The notes below the pieces were generated by a model. It was not told the origin of the DNA, did no database searches, and worked only from the letters and a program-made list of their open reading frames with translations. A stretch of DNA of 61,856 nucleotides, taken from assembly GCA_944325775.1 (NCBI GenBank), contig CALVBL010000009.1, forward strand, positions 1 through 61,856. The letters run 5' to 3'. This document shows positions 33,669 to 43,281 of the stretch, in pieces. The position numbers and the translations under genes were made by a program. Source of the DNA: an uncultured Helicobacter sp. GTDB lineage: Bacteria > Campylobacterota > Campylobacteria > Campylobacterales > Helicobacteraceae. How positions within the stretch are numbered: the first letter of the stretch is position 1; the number at the start of each line of letters is the position of its first letter.

Positions 33669-36211
33669 TATGCTAAAAGCCCCTTTTTAGGTCCGCTTTT
33701 GCCATGACAGAGCTTGTATTTTTTGCCACTGCCACATGGACAAGGATCGTTGCGCGCGATTTTTGCCTGTTTTTTGGGCTGATCGCCCTCATCTTTATTA
33801 AAGCTCACATCTGCTTGCTCTAGCTCGTGCAGTACCTTATCGGCGAATTCTTCGACTTGCTCTTGGGGCTTTAAGCGCACGATTTGGAGAGTTTTGGTCG
33901 TCTCGATTTTTAGATTCTCTACAAACTCCAAGAACAAATTGTAGCTCTCTTTTTTGTACTCCACAAGCGGATCTTTTTGGTTATAGCCGCGCAGTCCGAT
34001 ACCGGTTTTGAGATTATCCATCACATAGAGATGTTCGCGCCATGCACCATCAAGGACTTGCAGATAGATGATACGCTCTATTTCATTGCGCTGCGCAGAA
34101 TCCACCACCGACATTTTCTCCTCATACGCCTTACTCACCTGCTCTAGCAAGCTCTCATACAGCTCTTGATATTCGAGATTCTCTAATCCCTTTGGCTCAA
34201 ACCCCAAATCCTCGCGCACCACCGCCACAAGCGTATCCACATCAAACTCCATCTCCTGTGGCACAATCCCAGCTTTTTGTATCAAAAACTCTATGGTAGA
34301 TTCACGATTGGTGTGGATTTTTTCGCTCATATCATATTCTGGATTGAGTAGATCATCGCGTAGCTTATAGATCGCCTTGCGCTGCTCATTTGCCACATCA
34401 TCGTATTCGAGCAAATGCTTGCGAGATTCAAAATGCAGGCTCTCGACTTTCTTTTGAGCATTTTCCACCGAGCGCGTTACGAGGCTAGATTCTATATGTT
34501 CGCCATCTTTGAGTCCCAAACGCTCCATAATGCCCTTAAGCTTATCACTACCAAAAATCCGCAGCAGCGAATCTTCTAAACTCAAATAAAACTGACTAAC
34601 CCCCGGATCACCCTGTCGCCCTGCACGACCACGCAGCTGATTATCTATACGCCTACTCTCATGCCGCTCTGTCCCAATGATATATAGCCCACCTAATGAT
34701 CGTACCTCATCATCGATCTTGATATCCACGCCGCGCCCAGCCATATTAGTGGCAATCGTTACCGCGCCTTTTTTCCCAGCGTCTTTGATGATCTCGGCTT
34801 CCTTGGCATGTTGCTTAGCATTTAGCACAGTGTGTGGGATTCTACTTTTTTTCAAAAGCTCATGGAGCAGCTCACTGCGCTCGATACTCGCTGTGCCTAC
34901 GAGCACGGGCTGTCCTCGCTGATAAAGCTCGGTGATTTTAGCAATCACTGCTTCAAATTTCTCCCTCTCACTTTTATAAATCAGATCATTAAGGTCTTTA
35001 CGCTGCACAGGGACATTGGTCGGAATAGACACCACATCAAGATTATAGATTTGCAAAAACTCACTCGCCTCTGTCTGTGCTGTACCTGTCATACCCGCAA
35101 GCTTCTCATAGAGCCGAAAATAGTTTTGGAATGTAATATCAGCTAGCGTTTGGGATTCTTCCTTGATATCCACCATTTCCTTTGCTTCGATAGCCTGATG
35201 TAGTCCCTCGCTAAATCGCCGTCCCTCGCTCAATCTGCCGGTAAATTCATCGACTATCACCACCTCGCCATCACGCACGACATAATCTTTGTCTTTGATG
35301 AAGAGATAATTCGCCTTCAATGCCTGATCTAGATGATGAGAGAGTGCGGCATTTTCGATACTATAGAGATTATCCACCTTGAATAGATTCTCGGCATTTT
35401 TGATCCCCTCCTCCGTGAGCAAGATCACGCGATTTTTTTCATCGATACTGAAGTCAGAATCCTTGCGCAGCTTTTGTGCTACAGAATTAGCAAGCTGGTA
35501 GTTTTCCATCGTGCGATTGACCGGAGCAGAGATGATGAGCGGTGTGCGCGCCTCATCGATGAGGATAGAATCCACCTCATCTACGATGGCAAAAAAGTGG
35601 TGTTTTTGCACCTTTTGGCTCAAATCGTATTTCATATTATCACGCAGATAGTCAAAGCCAAATTCATTATTCGTGCCATACACGATATTTGCGCTATAAG
35701 ATTCTATCTTTTTGTCATCATCGCGCAAATCCGATGTGATGATCCCCACGCTAAGATTCAGAAAATTATACAACGGCTCAAGCTCGCTACCATCGCGCTT
35801 AGCAAGGTAGTCATTGACCGTGATCACATGCACACTTTTACCACTAAGCGCATTCAGACACGCCGCAAGCGTGGCTACAAGCGTCTTACCCTCGCCCGTT
35901 TTCATCTCGGCGATACGCCCATCATGCAGCGCCATACCACCGATGAGCTGCACATCAAAGTGCCTCATACCAAGCACCCTTTTGCTTGCCTCGCGCGTGA
36001 TTGCAAAACTCTCGCACAGCACAGAATCTAAGCTCTTGCCCTCTTGTTGCACAGCATTTTTAAGAGATTCAAACTCGGCTTTGAGTGCGGCATCATCAAG
36101 CTGAGCATAGCGGGATTCTAGCGCGTTGATAGCCTGCGCTTTGATCTGATAGGCTTTGAGCATTTTTGTATTTTTTGAACCCAAAATTTTTGCAATAATC
36201 TTGCGTATCAT
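33668..36211 (-). CDS. secA: Preprotein translocase ATPase SecA
   Basis: SecA drives post-translational protein export through SecYEG. The 847-residue protein has the DEAD motor with Walker A MKTGEGKTLVAT (about 105-117), VDEVDSILIDEARTPLIIS, GRAGRQGDPG in the second helicase half, and the C-terminal zinc-binding RNDPCPCGSGKKYKLCHG, which contacts SecB or ribosomes. Length is typical. It is followed immediately by the LolC/E permease, with TAATG overlap. Confidence 0.98.
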   Translation of the reverse strand: MIRKIIAKILGSKNTKMLKAYQIKAQAINALESRYAQLDDAALKAEFESLKNAVQQEGKSLDSVLCESFAITREASKRVLGMRHFDVQLIGGMALHDGRIAEMKTGEGKTLVATLAACLNALSGKSVHVITVNDYLAKRDGSELEPLYNFLNLSVGIITSDLRDDDKKIESYSANIVYGTNNEFGFDYLRDNMKYDLSQKVQKHHFFAIVDEVDSILIDEARTPLIISAPVNRTMENYQLANSVAQKLRKDSDFSIDEKNRVILLTEEGIKNAENLFKVDNLYSIENAALSHHLDQALKANYLFIKDKDYVVRDGEVVIVDEFTGRLSEGRRFSEGLHQAIEAKEMVDIKEESQTLADITFQNYFRLYEKLAGMTGTAQTEASEFLQIYNLDVVSIPTNVPVQRKDLNDLIYKSEREKFEAVIAKITELYQRGQPVLVGTASIERSELLHELLKKSRIPHTVLNAKQHAKEAEIIKDAGKKGAVTIATNMAGRGVDIKIDDEVRSLGGLYIIGTERHESRRIDNQLRGRAGRQGDPGVSQFYLSLEDSLLRIFGSDKLKGIMERLGLKDGEHIESSLVTRSVENAQKKVESLHFESRKHLLEYDDVANEQRKAIYKLRDDLLNPEYDMSEKIHTNRESTIEFLIQKAGIVPQEMEFDVDTLVAVVREDLGFEPKGLENLEYQELYESLLEQVSKAYEEKMSVVDSAQRNEIERIIYLQVLDGAWREHLYVMDNLKTGIGLRGYNQKDPLVEYKKESYNLFLEFVENLKIETTKTLQIVRLKPQEQVEEFADKVLHELEQADVSFNKDEGDQPKKQAKIARNDPCPCGSGKKYKLCHGKSGPKKGLLA

Positions 36212-36352
36212 AAGTCTTGTCCTTTGTTATCTGAAGTAAATCTGTGGTGGAAATCGGGCGACATTTTAACACACTTTTAACTTTTTTGAGATTCTATCCT
36301 CTTAGATTCTGTGCGTAGCTTTGCCCCGTTTTTGAGGCAAAAGCAAATAACC

Positions 36353-38443
36353 CTAACTCTCCCCCATCATTCGTTTGATGAGTTTTAACGCCTTCGCACT
36401 TTTGTTATTTCCCGAAGCGTTATACAACATAGTAGTCATCTCCTCAAACACCTCTTGCGCGTTGATAGGATTTTGATCTGGGCTTAGTTTTTTATACTCG
36501 CCATTGCTCTGAAGCTCGTGGGCTTGGAGATTATCCTTGAGCTGTAGGCTCACGATCTCAAATAGCTTGTGGGCGATCTTTTCGTTAATAGCTGGGGTTA
36601 GGATCTCTATCCTGCGCTCAAGATTGCGCGGCATAATGTCCGCTGAAGCGAAATAAATAGGCGTTGGCGCATTTTTGAAATAATAGATTCTAGCATGCTC
36701 AAGGTATTTGCCCACGATAGAGATCACGCGAATATTTTCGCTCACGCCCTTCACACCAGGTCTCAAACAGCAAATCCCCCGCACTATAAGATCGATTTTC
36801 ACTCCCGCCTGTGAGGCTTTATACAGTGCGCGGATAATATCCACATCCACAAACGCATTGGCTTTCATGATAATCCGCCCCTGCTCACCTTTTTGACACT
36901 CATTATCAATGAGGTGCAAAAGCTCGGATTTTATCTGTGTGGGTGCGATTTTGAGCTTATTTAGCTCGGTTTTATAAGCATTACCAGTCGAGAGCGCGTG
37001 GAAAAGCTTGAGTGCGTCATTGGCTATCTCTCCATCGCTTGTGAGTAGCGAGAGATCGGTGTAGATTTTGGCAGTGCCGGGATTGTAGTTGCCCGTGCTA
37101 AGATGGACATACTCTTTGAGTGTATTATTAACGCGTTTTATCACAAGCGCGATTTTGGCATGGACTTTGAGCCCGGGGATACCATAGATCACATGCGCGC
37201 CGGCAGATTCTAGGCGTTTTGCCCAGTGTAGATTATTCTCCTCATCAAAACGCGCCTTTAGCTCGACAAGTGCGGTTACTTGCTTGTTGTTTTCGGCGGC
37301 TTCGATGAGGGCTTGGACGATGGGCGAGTTTTTGCCCACACGATAAAGCGTCATACGGATACTCACGACATCGGGATCTTTTGCCGCACTTTGGATAAAA
37401 CTCACGACAGAATCAAAGCTCTCATACGGGTGAAACAACAGCGCATCATCATTGTTTAAGGTCGTAAAAAGATCGCCATTGCTCTCTAGCGGTGGCAAAA
37501 TCTTAGGGTTGATTGGAGGTAGCGTAAGATGAGCAAAATCCTTGCTTCCTACAATCTGCCACAAACCACTAAGATTCAAAAGATAAGTCGTCTTATACAT
37601 ATAGATATCTTGTGAATCTACCTTCACATTAGCATTGACAAATCCTACCAAATCCGCATCATTATCCCCGATCTCTAAGCGCACAATCTCGCCTTTACGA
37701 CGAGTTTTGATCCCCTCACTCATAATCTGGAAAAAGTCATCAGCCTCTTCCTCCTCTATTTCCATATCTGCATTGCGCGTAACCCTAAATGGCGTGTAAC
37801 TCAAAATCTCATAGTCATTAAAAAATTCTTGAGCAAATTCCCCCACGATATCCTCTATCGGTACGAACACACCGACTTGAATCTCAAAAAACCTTGGTAA
37901 GATTCTAGGGATTCTGATGATTCCATAGCGAAGTGCTTCATCTTGTGCCTTGAACTTTAGAGCGATGGCAAAAGAGAGGTTGTTAAGATGTGGAAATGGA
38001 TGTGTAGAATCCACAAGCACAGGGACGATCACAGGATAAAGCTGAGTGATGAAATACTCTTTGAGAGATTGCTTTTCTTGTGTGCTTAGATCCTTGACTT
38101 GCTTTATGTGGAGATTCTCTTTAGTAAGGGCATTTTTGATTGTATGAAAAGTCTTCTCTAGTGTATTTTGCTCTGTATGAAGGTATTTGCGGATACTATT
38201 TAGTTGCTGGAGTGGCGTGAGTTTATCAGCAGCTGTCTCGGTAATACCGCTAGCATACAGGCGCTTGAGTCCCGCGACGCGTATCATATAAAACTCATCG
38301 AGATTTGTGCCATAAATCGCCACAAATTTCAACTGCTCCAAAAGCGGCATGCGCGTATTTGTAGCCTCATTGAGCACGCGTGTGTTAAATCGAAGCCATG
38401 ATAATTCTCGATTGAAATACATCTTACTATCTTGGATTGTCAT
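36353..38443 (-). CDS. ppk: Polyphosphate kinase 1
   Basis: Ppk1 makes long-chain polyphosphate from ATP. The 696-residue protein shows the N-terminal domain (FNRELSWLRFNTRVL), the head domain, and two phospholipase-D-like catalytic domains with IYGIPGLKVHAKIALV and VHLSTGNYNPGTAKIYTDLSL; histidines in these segments carry the phosphoryl intermediate. GICCLRPGVKGVSENIRV is also conserved. It is transcribed alone, after a 141-bp gap from secA. Confidence 0.96.
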   Translation of the reverse strand: MTIQDSKMYFNRELSWLRFNTRVLNEATNTRMPLLEQLKFVAIYGTNLDEFYMIRVAGLKRLYASGITETAADKLTPLQQLNSIRKYLHTEQNTLEKTFHTIKNALTKENLHIKQVKDLSTQEKQSLKEYFITQLYPVIVPVLVDSTHPFPHLNNLSFAIALKFKAQDEALRYGIIRIPRILPRFFEIQVGVFVPIEDIVGEFAQEFFNDYEILSYTPFRVTRNADMEIEEEEADDFFQIMSEGIKTRRKGEIVRLEIGDNDADLVGFVNANVKVDSQDIYMYKTTYLLNLSGLWQIVGSKDFAHLTLPPINPKILPPLESNGDLFTTLNNDDALLFHPYESFDSVVSFIQSAAKDPDVVSIRMTLYRVGKNSPIVQALIEAAENNKQVTALVELKARFDEENNLHWAKRLESAGAHVIYGIPGLKVHAKIALVIKRVNNTLKEYVHLSTGNYNPGTAKIYTDLSLLTSDGEIANDALKLFHALSTGNAYKTELNKLKIAPTQIKSELLHLIDNECQKGEQGRIIMKANAFVDVDIIRALYKASQAGVKIDLIVRGICCLRPGVKGVSENIRVISIVGKYLEHARIYYFKNAPTPIYFASADIMPRNLERRIEILTPAINEKIAHKLFEIVSLQLKDNLQAHELQSNGEYKKLSPDQNPINAQEVFEEMTTMLYNASGNNKSAKALKLIKRMMGES

Positions 38444-38560
38444 CTTGCCCCTCCTTAAAAGATATTTGTGGTCCTGTGTCTATTGTAGCCAAATTTCTAT
38501 GAATCTAGCGGAATAAACGCGCCCAAATACGAAAATTCTTGCTTTTTATTACTTTTATGC

Positions 38561-38566
38561 TATCAT
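38561..38566 (+). promoter_or_regulatory. Putative -10 element for the outer-membrane gene
   Basis: TATCAT lies 54 nt upstream of the ATG at 38620, in the gap between the divergent ppk and outer-membrane genes. Confidence 0.4.
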
Positions 38567-38619
38567 TGCGCCGATTCGTCGCTAAGGACGATGAAACTTG
38601 CTTTTATAAGGAGTGTATG

Positions 38620-39129
38620 ATGAAAAAGTTACTTTTAGCACTAGGGCTAAGCGCTGGTCTGCTATCAGCTGTGGAATTTGCAAGCTTTGAGATAAGCCCA
38701 GAGTTTGGCGGTGTCGCGGGCAAAGTCATTTCAAGTGAGTTCGATAACTACAAACCCACAAACTATGGTGCATACGCACGCGTGTGGCTTGGGGCATTTA
38801 GCTGGGTGGTAGCACCACAAGTGAAGTGGGATTATTATGGCGAGACAGGTGGAAGGAGCTCATACTCTAATACACAGGTGGGTGCATCTATAGGGCATAA
38901 TTTCGGGCTTGTGGTTATGCGCCTCACACCATATATCGGGGCGAACTACTCAAAATTCAGCGAAGGCTTTGACAATACCATCGCATACAATGCCGGTATC
39001 AAGCTAAAGCCTGCGATTATCCCTCTAGCGATCAGCCTACAATACACCTATCAGAATCCTGATATTGTCGGCACAAATACAAGCTTTGCTATGCACAATA
39101 TGCAAGTACTGCTAGGTTTGCACTTTTAA
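38620..39129 (+). CDS. Small outer-membrane beta-barrel protein
   Basis: From the second of two adjacent ATGs, the protein begins MKKLLLALGLSAGLLSAVEF, a clear signal peptide cleaved near residue 17. The mature about 150 residues alternate hydrophobic and polar residues and end in MHNMQVLLGLHF, a terminal-aromatic strand typical for BAM-inserted barrels; an eight-strand barrel is likely. AAGGAG is better spaced for the second ATG. Function unknown; similar small barrels are common in Helicobacter. Confidence 0.8.
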   Translation: MKKLLLALGLSAGLLSAVEFASFEISPEFGGVAGKVISSEFDNYKPTNYGAYARVWLGAFSWVVAPQVKWDYYGETGGRSSYSNTQVGASIGHNFGLVVMRLTPYIGANYSKFSEGFDNTIAYNAGIKLKPAIIPLAISLQYTYQNPDIVGTNTSFAMHNMQVLLGLHF

Positions 39130-39151
39130 GATTCTCGCATAACTTTTTTGT

Positions 39152-39157
39152 TACAAT
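39152..39157 (+). promoter_or_regulatory. Putative -10 element of ubiD
   Basis: TACAAT, preceded by a T-rich stretch (CTTTTTTGT), stands 24 nt before the ubiD ATG at 39182. Confidence 0.5.
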
Positions 39158-39181
39158 GCCTCCAAAACTTTGGGGGCACCT

Positions 39182-41068
39182 ATGCAATACTTCCACGACA
39201 CACACGACCTCATCGACTATCTCCAAGCACACGATGCTCTTCGTATCATCGACACACCACTAGATATTTATCTTGAGATCCCACACCTTGCGTATTTAGA
39301 AGTCAAAAAACCAGATTCTAAAGCCCTGCTTTTCACCCACCCAATCGATAAAAAAACCAACAAGTGCTTTGATATGCCTGTGCTGATGAATGTCTTTGGC
39401 TCGCACACTTTACTTGATCTCATCGTGCAAAAGCACCCAGATTCTATAGCGCGCCACATCGCTACACTGCTTAGATTCACACCGCCAAAAGGTATCGCCC
39501 AGATATTTCAAAAAGCAAAAGAGCTCTTTGCCTTGCGCCATGTTTTCCCCCAAAAGTCCTCGCGCACGCCGCCATTTCAAGAAGTGATCCAGCAAGAAAT
39601 CAATCTCTATGATCTGCCTATCCTCACCACTTGGGAGCACGATGGCGCACCCTTCATCACGATGGGGCAGGTCTATACCCAAAGTCTTGATGGCAAAAAA
39701 AAGAATCTAGGTATGTATCGCCTGCAAGTGTATGACAAAAATCACCTTGGCTTGCACTGGCAAATTCACAAAGATTCTCATCACTTCTTTCACGAATACA
39801 AAAAAGCAGGGCAAAAAATGCCCGTGAGTATCGCACTGGGTGGGGATCCGCTCTATATCTGGTGTGGGCAAGCACCCCTGCCTATGGGAATGTATGAACT
39901 TATGCTCTATGGCTTTATCCGCGAGAGGCGCGCAAAGGTGAGTAAATGCCTCACTAATGATCTGTATGTGCCTTGGGATGTGGATATTGTGATTGAAGGT
40001 TGGGTAGATACGAGTATTATGCGCGATGAGGGACCATTTGGCGATCACACAGGATTCTATACGTCTATAGAATCTTACCCCGTGCTTGAAGTAAGCGCAA
40101 TCACAATGAGAAAATCCCCCATATTCCCCGCCACTGTCGTGGGCAAACCTCCGCTTGAAGACAAATATATGGGCTATCTGACCGAGCGTATTTTCTTACC
40201 CCTACTGCAGATGACAACACATGGCTTAGTGGATTATCATATGCCAGAAAATGGTGTCTTTCACAATCTCATCTTTGCCAAATTCGCGCCCCAATACCCA
40301 GCCCATGCTACGCAGCTTTTGCACGCGTTTTGGGGTGTGGGGCAGATGAGCTTTGTCAAGCATGCGATTTTTGTCGATGAGGACGCGCCGGACTTCTCAG
40401 ACTATGAGGCATTTGGGAGCTATGTGCTCAATCGCTTTAGTGTAGATTCTATGATCATCAGTGAGGGGGTGTGTGATGCACTCGATCACGCAAGCCCAAG
40501 CTTTGCAAGAGGTGGCAAACTAGGTGTGCAGGTGATAGATCAAGATTCTAAGCACAAGGCGAAAGGTGATGAGATAGATTCTATAGATTCAGCGCGCGGT
40601 GCGTTTATAGAAGATTCGCAGCTATGCGCGCAACTACAGCGGATTTTACCCTGTGTTAGGGAAGTGAGGCAGTATTTCACCCATACACGCAATCCCCTAT
40701 GTGTGCTTGGCGTACATAAAGAATCTAATTCCCTCAAATCACTCATCAGTGCCACGCACCTAGGCACACTTGCACAGAATCTACGCATTGTGTTTTTGGT
40801 AGATGCTGCCAAAAATGCGCTGGATAATCCCTATATGCTGGTGTGGCGGATCACAAACAACATCGACGCTAAGCGCGATATTTGGGTGCAAGAAGACGTG
40901 GTGTTTGTCGATGCAAGCGATAAGGGTGCGGTAGATGGTTACCATAGAGAATGGCCCAAAGAGACTGATTGCACCAAATCAGTGCTACAAACCCTGCACG
41001 ATAAGGGCTTGTTAGAAGATATAAGTGAAGAGTTTTTGAGACATTACCAAATCTGTGGCGAGTGCTAG
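39182..41068 (+). CDS. UbiD-family prenylated-FMN-dependent decarboxylase
   Basis: The protein (628 residues from MQYFHDTHD) has the UbiD-specific N-terminal region (IIDTPLDIYLEIPHLAYLE), the middle KNLGMYRLQVYDKNHLGLHWQIHKD split by the cofactor-binding segments, and the acid triad region DEGPFGDHTGFYT. UbiD enzymes use prenyl-FMN made by UbiX; in Helicobacter, which makes menaquinone by the futalosine route, this is the likely late decarboxylase. It is longer than E. coli UbiD (497 aa), as in other epsilonproteobacteria. Its TAG stop shares a CTAG palindrome with the stop of the convergent gene. Confidence 0.85.
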   Translation: MQYFHDTHDLIDYLQAHDALRIIDTPLDIYLEIPHLAYLEVKKPDSKALLFTHPIDKKTNKCFDMPVLMNVFGSHTLLDLIVQKHPDSIARHIATLLRFTPPKGIAQIFQKAKELFALRHVFPQKSSRTPPFQEVIQQEINLYDLPILTTWEHDGAPFITMGQVYTQSLDGKKKNLGMYRLQVYDKNHLGLHWQIHKDSHHFFHEYKKAGQKMPVSIALGGDPLYIWCGQAPLPMGMYELMLYGFIRERRAKVSKCLTNDLYVPWDVDIVIEGWVDTSIMRDEGPFGDHTGFYTSIESYPVLEVSAITMRKSPIFPATVVGKPPLEDKYMGYLTERIFLPLLQMTTHGLVDYHMPENGVFHNLIFAKFAPQYPAHATQLLHAFWGVGQMSFVKHAIFVDEDAPDFSDYEAFGSYVLNRFSVDSMIISEGVCDALDHASPSFARGGKLGVQVIDQDSKHKAKGDEIDSIDSARGAFIEDSQLCAQLQRILPCVREVRQYFTHTRNPLCVLGVHKESNSLKSLISATHLGTLAQNLRIVFLVDAAKNALDNPYMLVWRITNNIDAKRDIWVQEDVVFVDASDKGAVDGYHREWPKETDCTKSVLQTLHDKGLLEDISEEFLRHYQICGEC

Positions 41069-42492
41069 ATCGCCATTCGCACAGATTCTGCGAGCAAGCC
41101 CCCATCATGTGAGGGGACAAAAAACTGCACGCCCAAATCGCGGGCTTTGAGCATAAAATCAGAATCTTTATGATCGGGCATAAGGATAATAAACTCGATT
41201 TTGGCATCTTTTTTAGTCATTCTAAATTTGCGGATAAAATCCAGCGCACTCACATTTTCATTACGCCAATCCATCACGACAATATCATAATTGTTTTCGC
41301 ACAGCTCGTTAAAAGCAGGGATCATCTTTTGTTCAGTCGCGATTGAGATACACGAATCCACCTTCTCAATAATCTGTTTATCGCGGTGGAGATCGGCGCT
41401 AGATTCACGGATAATAAGAATATTGCGCTTGCTCACTTCTTCAAGATAGCGCAAAAGACCAAAGAGCTCTTTGCTACGCGGTGAGAGTTTGCTTTTGTCA
41501 AGCCCACGCAAGAAATAATGCAAAAAGGTCTTAGAGCTATAACCACCCTCAATCCCCGCATCGCGGAAAAATCTCTTGATCACCTCGCTCCTTTTTGCCC
41601 GCTGCCACAAAAACGCGTCCAAATCATAGGCTTTAGTATCTAGCAGCATAATAAAATGCTCTTTGATCTCTTCTTTCATCGGGGTAAAAACCTCGGCAAA
41701 CTCCTGTAAGTGCTGTTGTCTGAAGTTTTTAAGCCGCTCTGTGGTCTTTACTAGTAGCTCTTTTTGCACCGCGATGAAATTCACCAAATCCACATACCGC
41801 TTGCGCATAGCCTTGACATCTTTTTCTAGATCGCGAAAATCCTTAGAATGCTTATTGCTCATATTTTTGAGTGTGAACTCGGATTCTTCAAGCTCTTTGC
41901 CTAGCGGGCGCACTTGGGCTTGGGCATTATTGAGTGAGGATTGGGTCATTTCGATGAGATTCTCTGCTTTGAGATAAGCACTCTGGCGATTTAAGAAGAT
42001 TTTTTCAAAAGAATATTCCAAAGAATATTCCGTCTTTTTGACATAATTTTCAAACTCTTTATAGAGCCCTAGAATCTCTTGGCGCAGTTTTTTAAGCGCA
42101 GGGTTTGCTAGCGTGCCGTCCATCTCGCATAAGTCATTGTAGGCTGTGAGAATAAATCGCTGTGAGCGCAAAAAATCAAGGCGTGGGTGATTATCCATAA
42201 AATCCCTGTAATTTTGCAAGATCGTATTTTCGCGTTCAAAAAACTCCGTGATACACTCCTCTGCAGATTTAGTCACGGGGATCGCGTCGGGATCTATGGG
42301 CTTTGGCTTAGGGCGGATCTTGATCACCTGCGCCTTTTCCACATCAAACTCAATCTCCGCCTTTGGCACAAGCTCATTTGCCTTGCCTTCCCACAACGCT
42401 AGATCAAAGAGGTATTGTCGTTTATTGACTGCCTGCTCGATTTTACCTTGATTTGCCGCGGTATCAACCTCTAAAAGTATGCCCTGAAACAT
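41065..42492 (-). CDS. Coiled-coil protein with a degenerate response-regulator receiver domain
   Basis: The 475-residue protein has three parts. An N-terminal domain (1-70) is followed by a long helical, charged region (about 80-350) with coiled-coil potential and many Lys/Glu repeats. A C-terminal receiver-like domain (about 362-475) has the fold pattern ILIIRES, YDIVVMDWRN, FIILMPD and FFVPSHDG. The phospho-acceptor Asp is present in VVMDW, but the acidic pair of strand 1 is ES and the strand-5 Lys is Ser, so phosphotransfer chemistry is doubtful. The UPF0323 lipoprotein gene lies directly upstream on the same strand. No function can be assigned. Confidence 0.7.
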   Translation of the reverse strand: MFQGILLEVDTAANQGKIEQAVNKRQYLFDLALWEGKANELVPKAEIEFDVEKAQVIKIRPKPKPIDPDAIPVTKSAEECITEFFERENTILQNYRDFMDNHPRLDFLRSQRFILTAYNDLCEMDGTLANPALKKLRQEILGLYKEFENYVKKTEYSLEYSFEKIFLNRQSAYLKAENLIEMTQSSLNNAQAQVRPLGKELEESEFTLKNMSNKHSKDFRDLEKDVKAMRKRYVDLVNFIAVQKELLVKTTERLKNFRQQHLQEFAEVFTPMKEEIKEHFIMLLDTKAYDLDAFLWQRAKRSEVIKRFFRDAGIEGGYSSKTFLHYFLRGLDKSKLSPRSKELFGLLRYLEEVSKRNILIIRESSADLHRDKQIIEKVDSCISIATEQKMIPAFNELCENNYDIVVMDWRNENVSALDFIRKFRMTKKDAKIEFIILMPDHKDSDFMLKARDLGVQFFVPSHDGGLLAESVRMAI

Positions 42493-42494
42493 CA

Positions 42495-43097
42495 CTAGCC
42501 ACCCATCACACTAGATCCGCTCGTGCGCGTGCTGCTGGAGTTGCCACCAAAAAACCCACTACGACCGCTATTGCTTTTCATTGTGCTGCTTGAAGTGCTT
42601 TTGTTAGAAAAGCTATTTTTGCTTCTCTCATAGGCTTGTGGGGATTTGTAGTTGCGCTGTGCGTTGGCTTGGTAGTTGGGATTGTTAAAAAGCTTGTTGC
42701 CGATGTAGCTGCCCAAAATTGCTCCAGCCGCCGATGCGAGGATCGCACCACCTAGCCCAAGCCCTCCAGAGTTGGGATTGGTTAGCTCACTTGTGCCCGC
42801 ATCGATTTTGCGTTCCTCTTGGGCGATGAGTTGTGAGATTTCCTCATCACTTAGCATACGCTCTTGTCCATTGAACTCTTTTAGCAGCACACGCGTGCTA
42901 TCACTTGGATATTCCTCTAGGACCTTGTAGCTCCCATCTTGCTGTTCTTCGATGACAACAAACGCACCATTTTTTTGTGCATTTTGGAGGATTGTAGAAT
43001 CTTGCGCGTTAGAATCTCCGCACCCCTGCAGTGCCAATGCCACCGCCACACCGATACCACCAACCATCGCATAATCTTTGATTTTACCAAGCTTCAT
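42495..43097 (-). CDS. UPF0323 family lipoprotein
   Basis: The 200-residue protein starts with a basic, hydrophobic signal ending in the lipobox LALQGC (Cys26). A soluble part (about 30-105, with VVIEEQQDGSYKVLEEYPS) is followed by a Gly/Ala-rich hydrophobic segment and then a Ser/Asn/Gly/Thr-rich low-complexity tail from about 150. It matches the UPF0323 family of Helicobacter lipoproteins as I recall it. The role is unknown. The next gene starts immediately after its stop. Confidence 0.82.
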   Translation of the reverse strand: MKLGKIKDYAMVGGIGVAVALALQGCGDSNAQDSTILQNAQKNGAFVVIEEQQDGSYKVLEEYPSDSTRVLLKEFNGQERMLSDEEISQLIAQEERKIDAGTSELTNPNSGGLGLGGAILASAAGAILGSYIGNKLFNNPNYQANAQRNYKSPQAYERSKNSFSNKSTSSSTMKSNSGRSGFFGGNSSSTRTSGSSVMGG

Positions 43098-43198
43098 TGC
43101 TCTCCCCTGCTTTAGAATCTCCTTGCATTATATTTTTTTTCATTCTTAAAAGTCAATAGCCCATAAACTTGCGCGAGTTTGCACAAACTTGCAAAAAA

Positions 43199-43219
43199 CT
43201 TGATTGTATAATACTAAAG
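43199..43219 (+). promoter_or_regulatory. HAIR-like HspR operator upstream of cbpA
   Basis: CTTGATT-N7-ACTAAAG matches the HAIR consensus CTTGAGT-N7-ACTCAAG at 12 of 14 positions. It covers the -35 region of the promoter in front of cbpA-hspR-rarA. In H. pylori HspR represses this operon itself, so autoregulation is expected. Confidence 0.75.
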
Positions 43220-43233
43220 TTTTATGATATAAT
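43204..43233 (+). promoter_or_regulatory. Promoter of the cbpA-hspR-rarA operon
   Basis: TTGTAT (43204-43209) and a perfect TATAAT (43228-43233) are separated by 18 bp, about 49 nt before the cbpA ATG. The HspR operator overlaps the -35 box. Confidence 0.7.
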
Positions 43234-43281
43234 ATCACTAAATTTTATCTCTATCTTCATTCGTTGTTTAAGGAGTTATAT

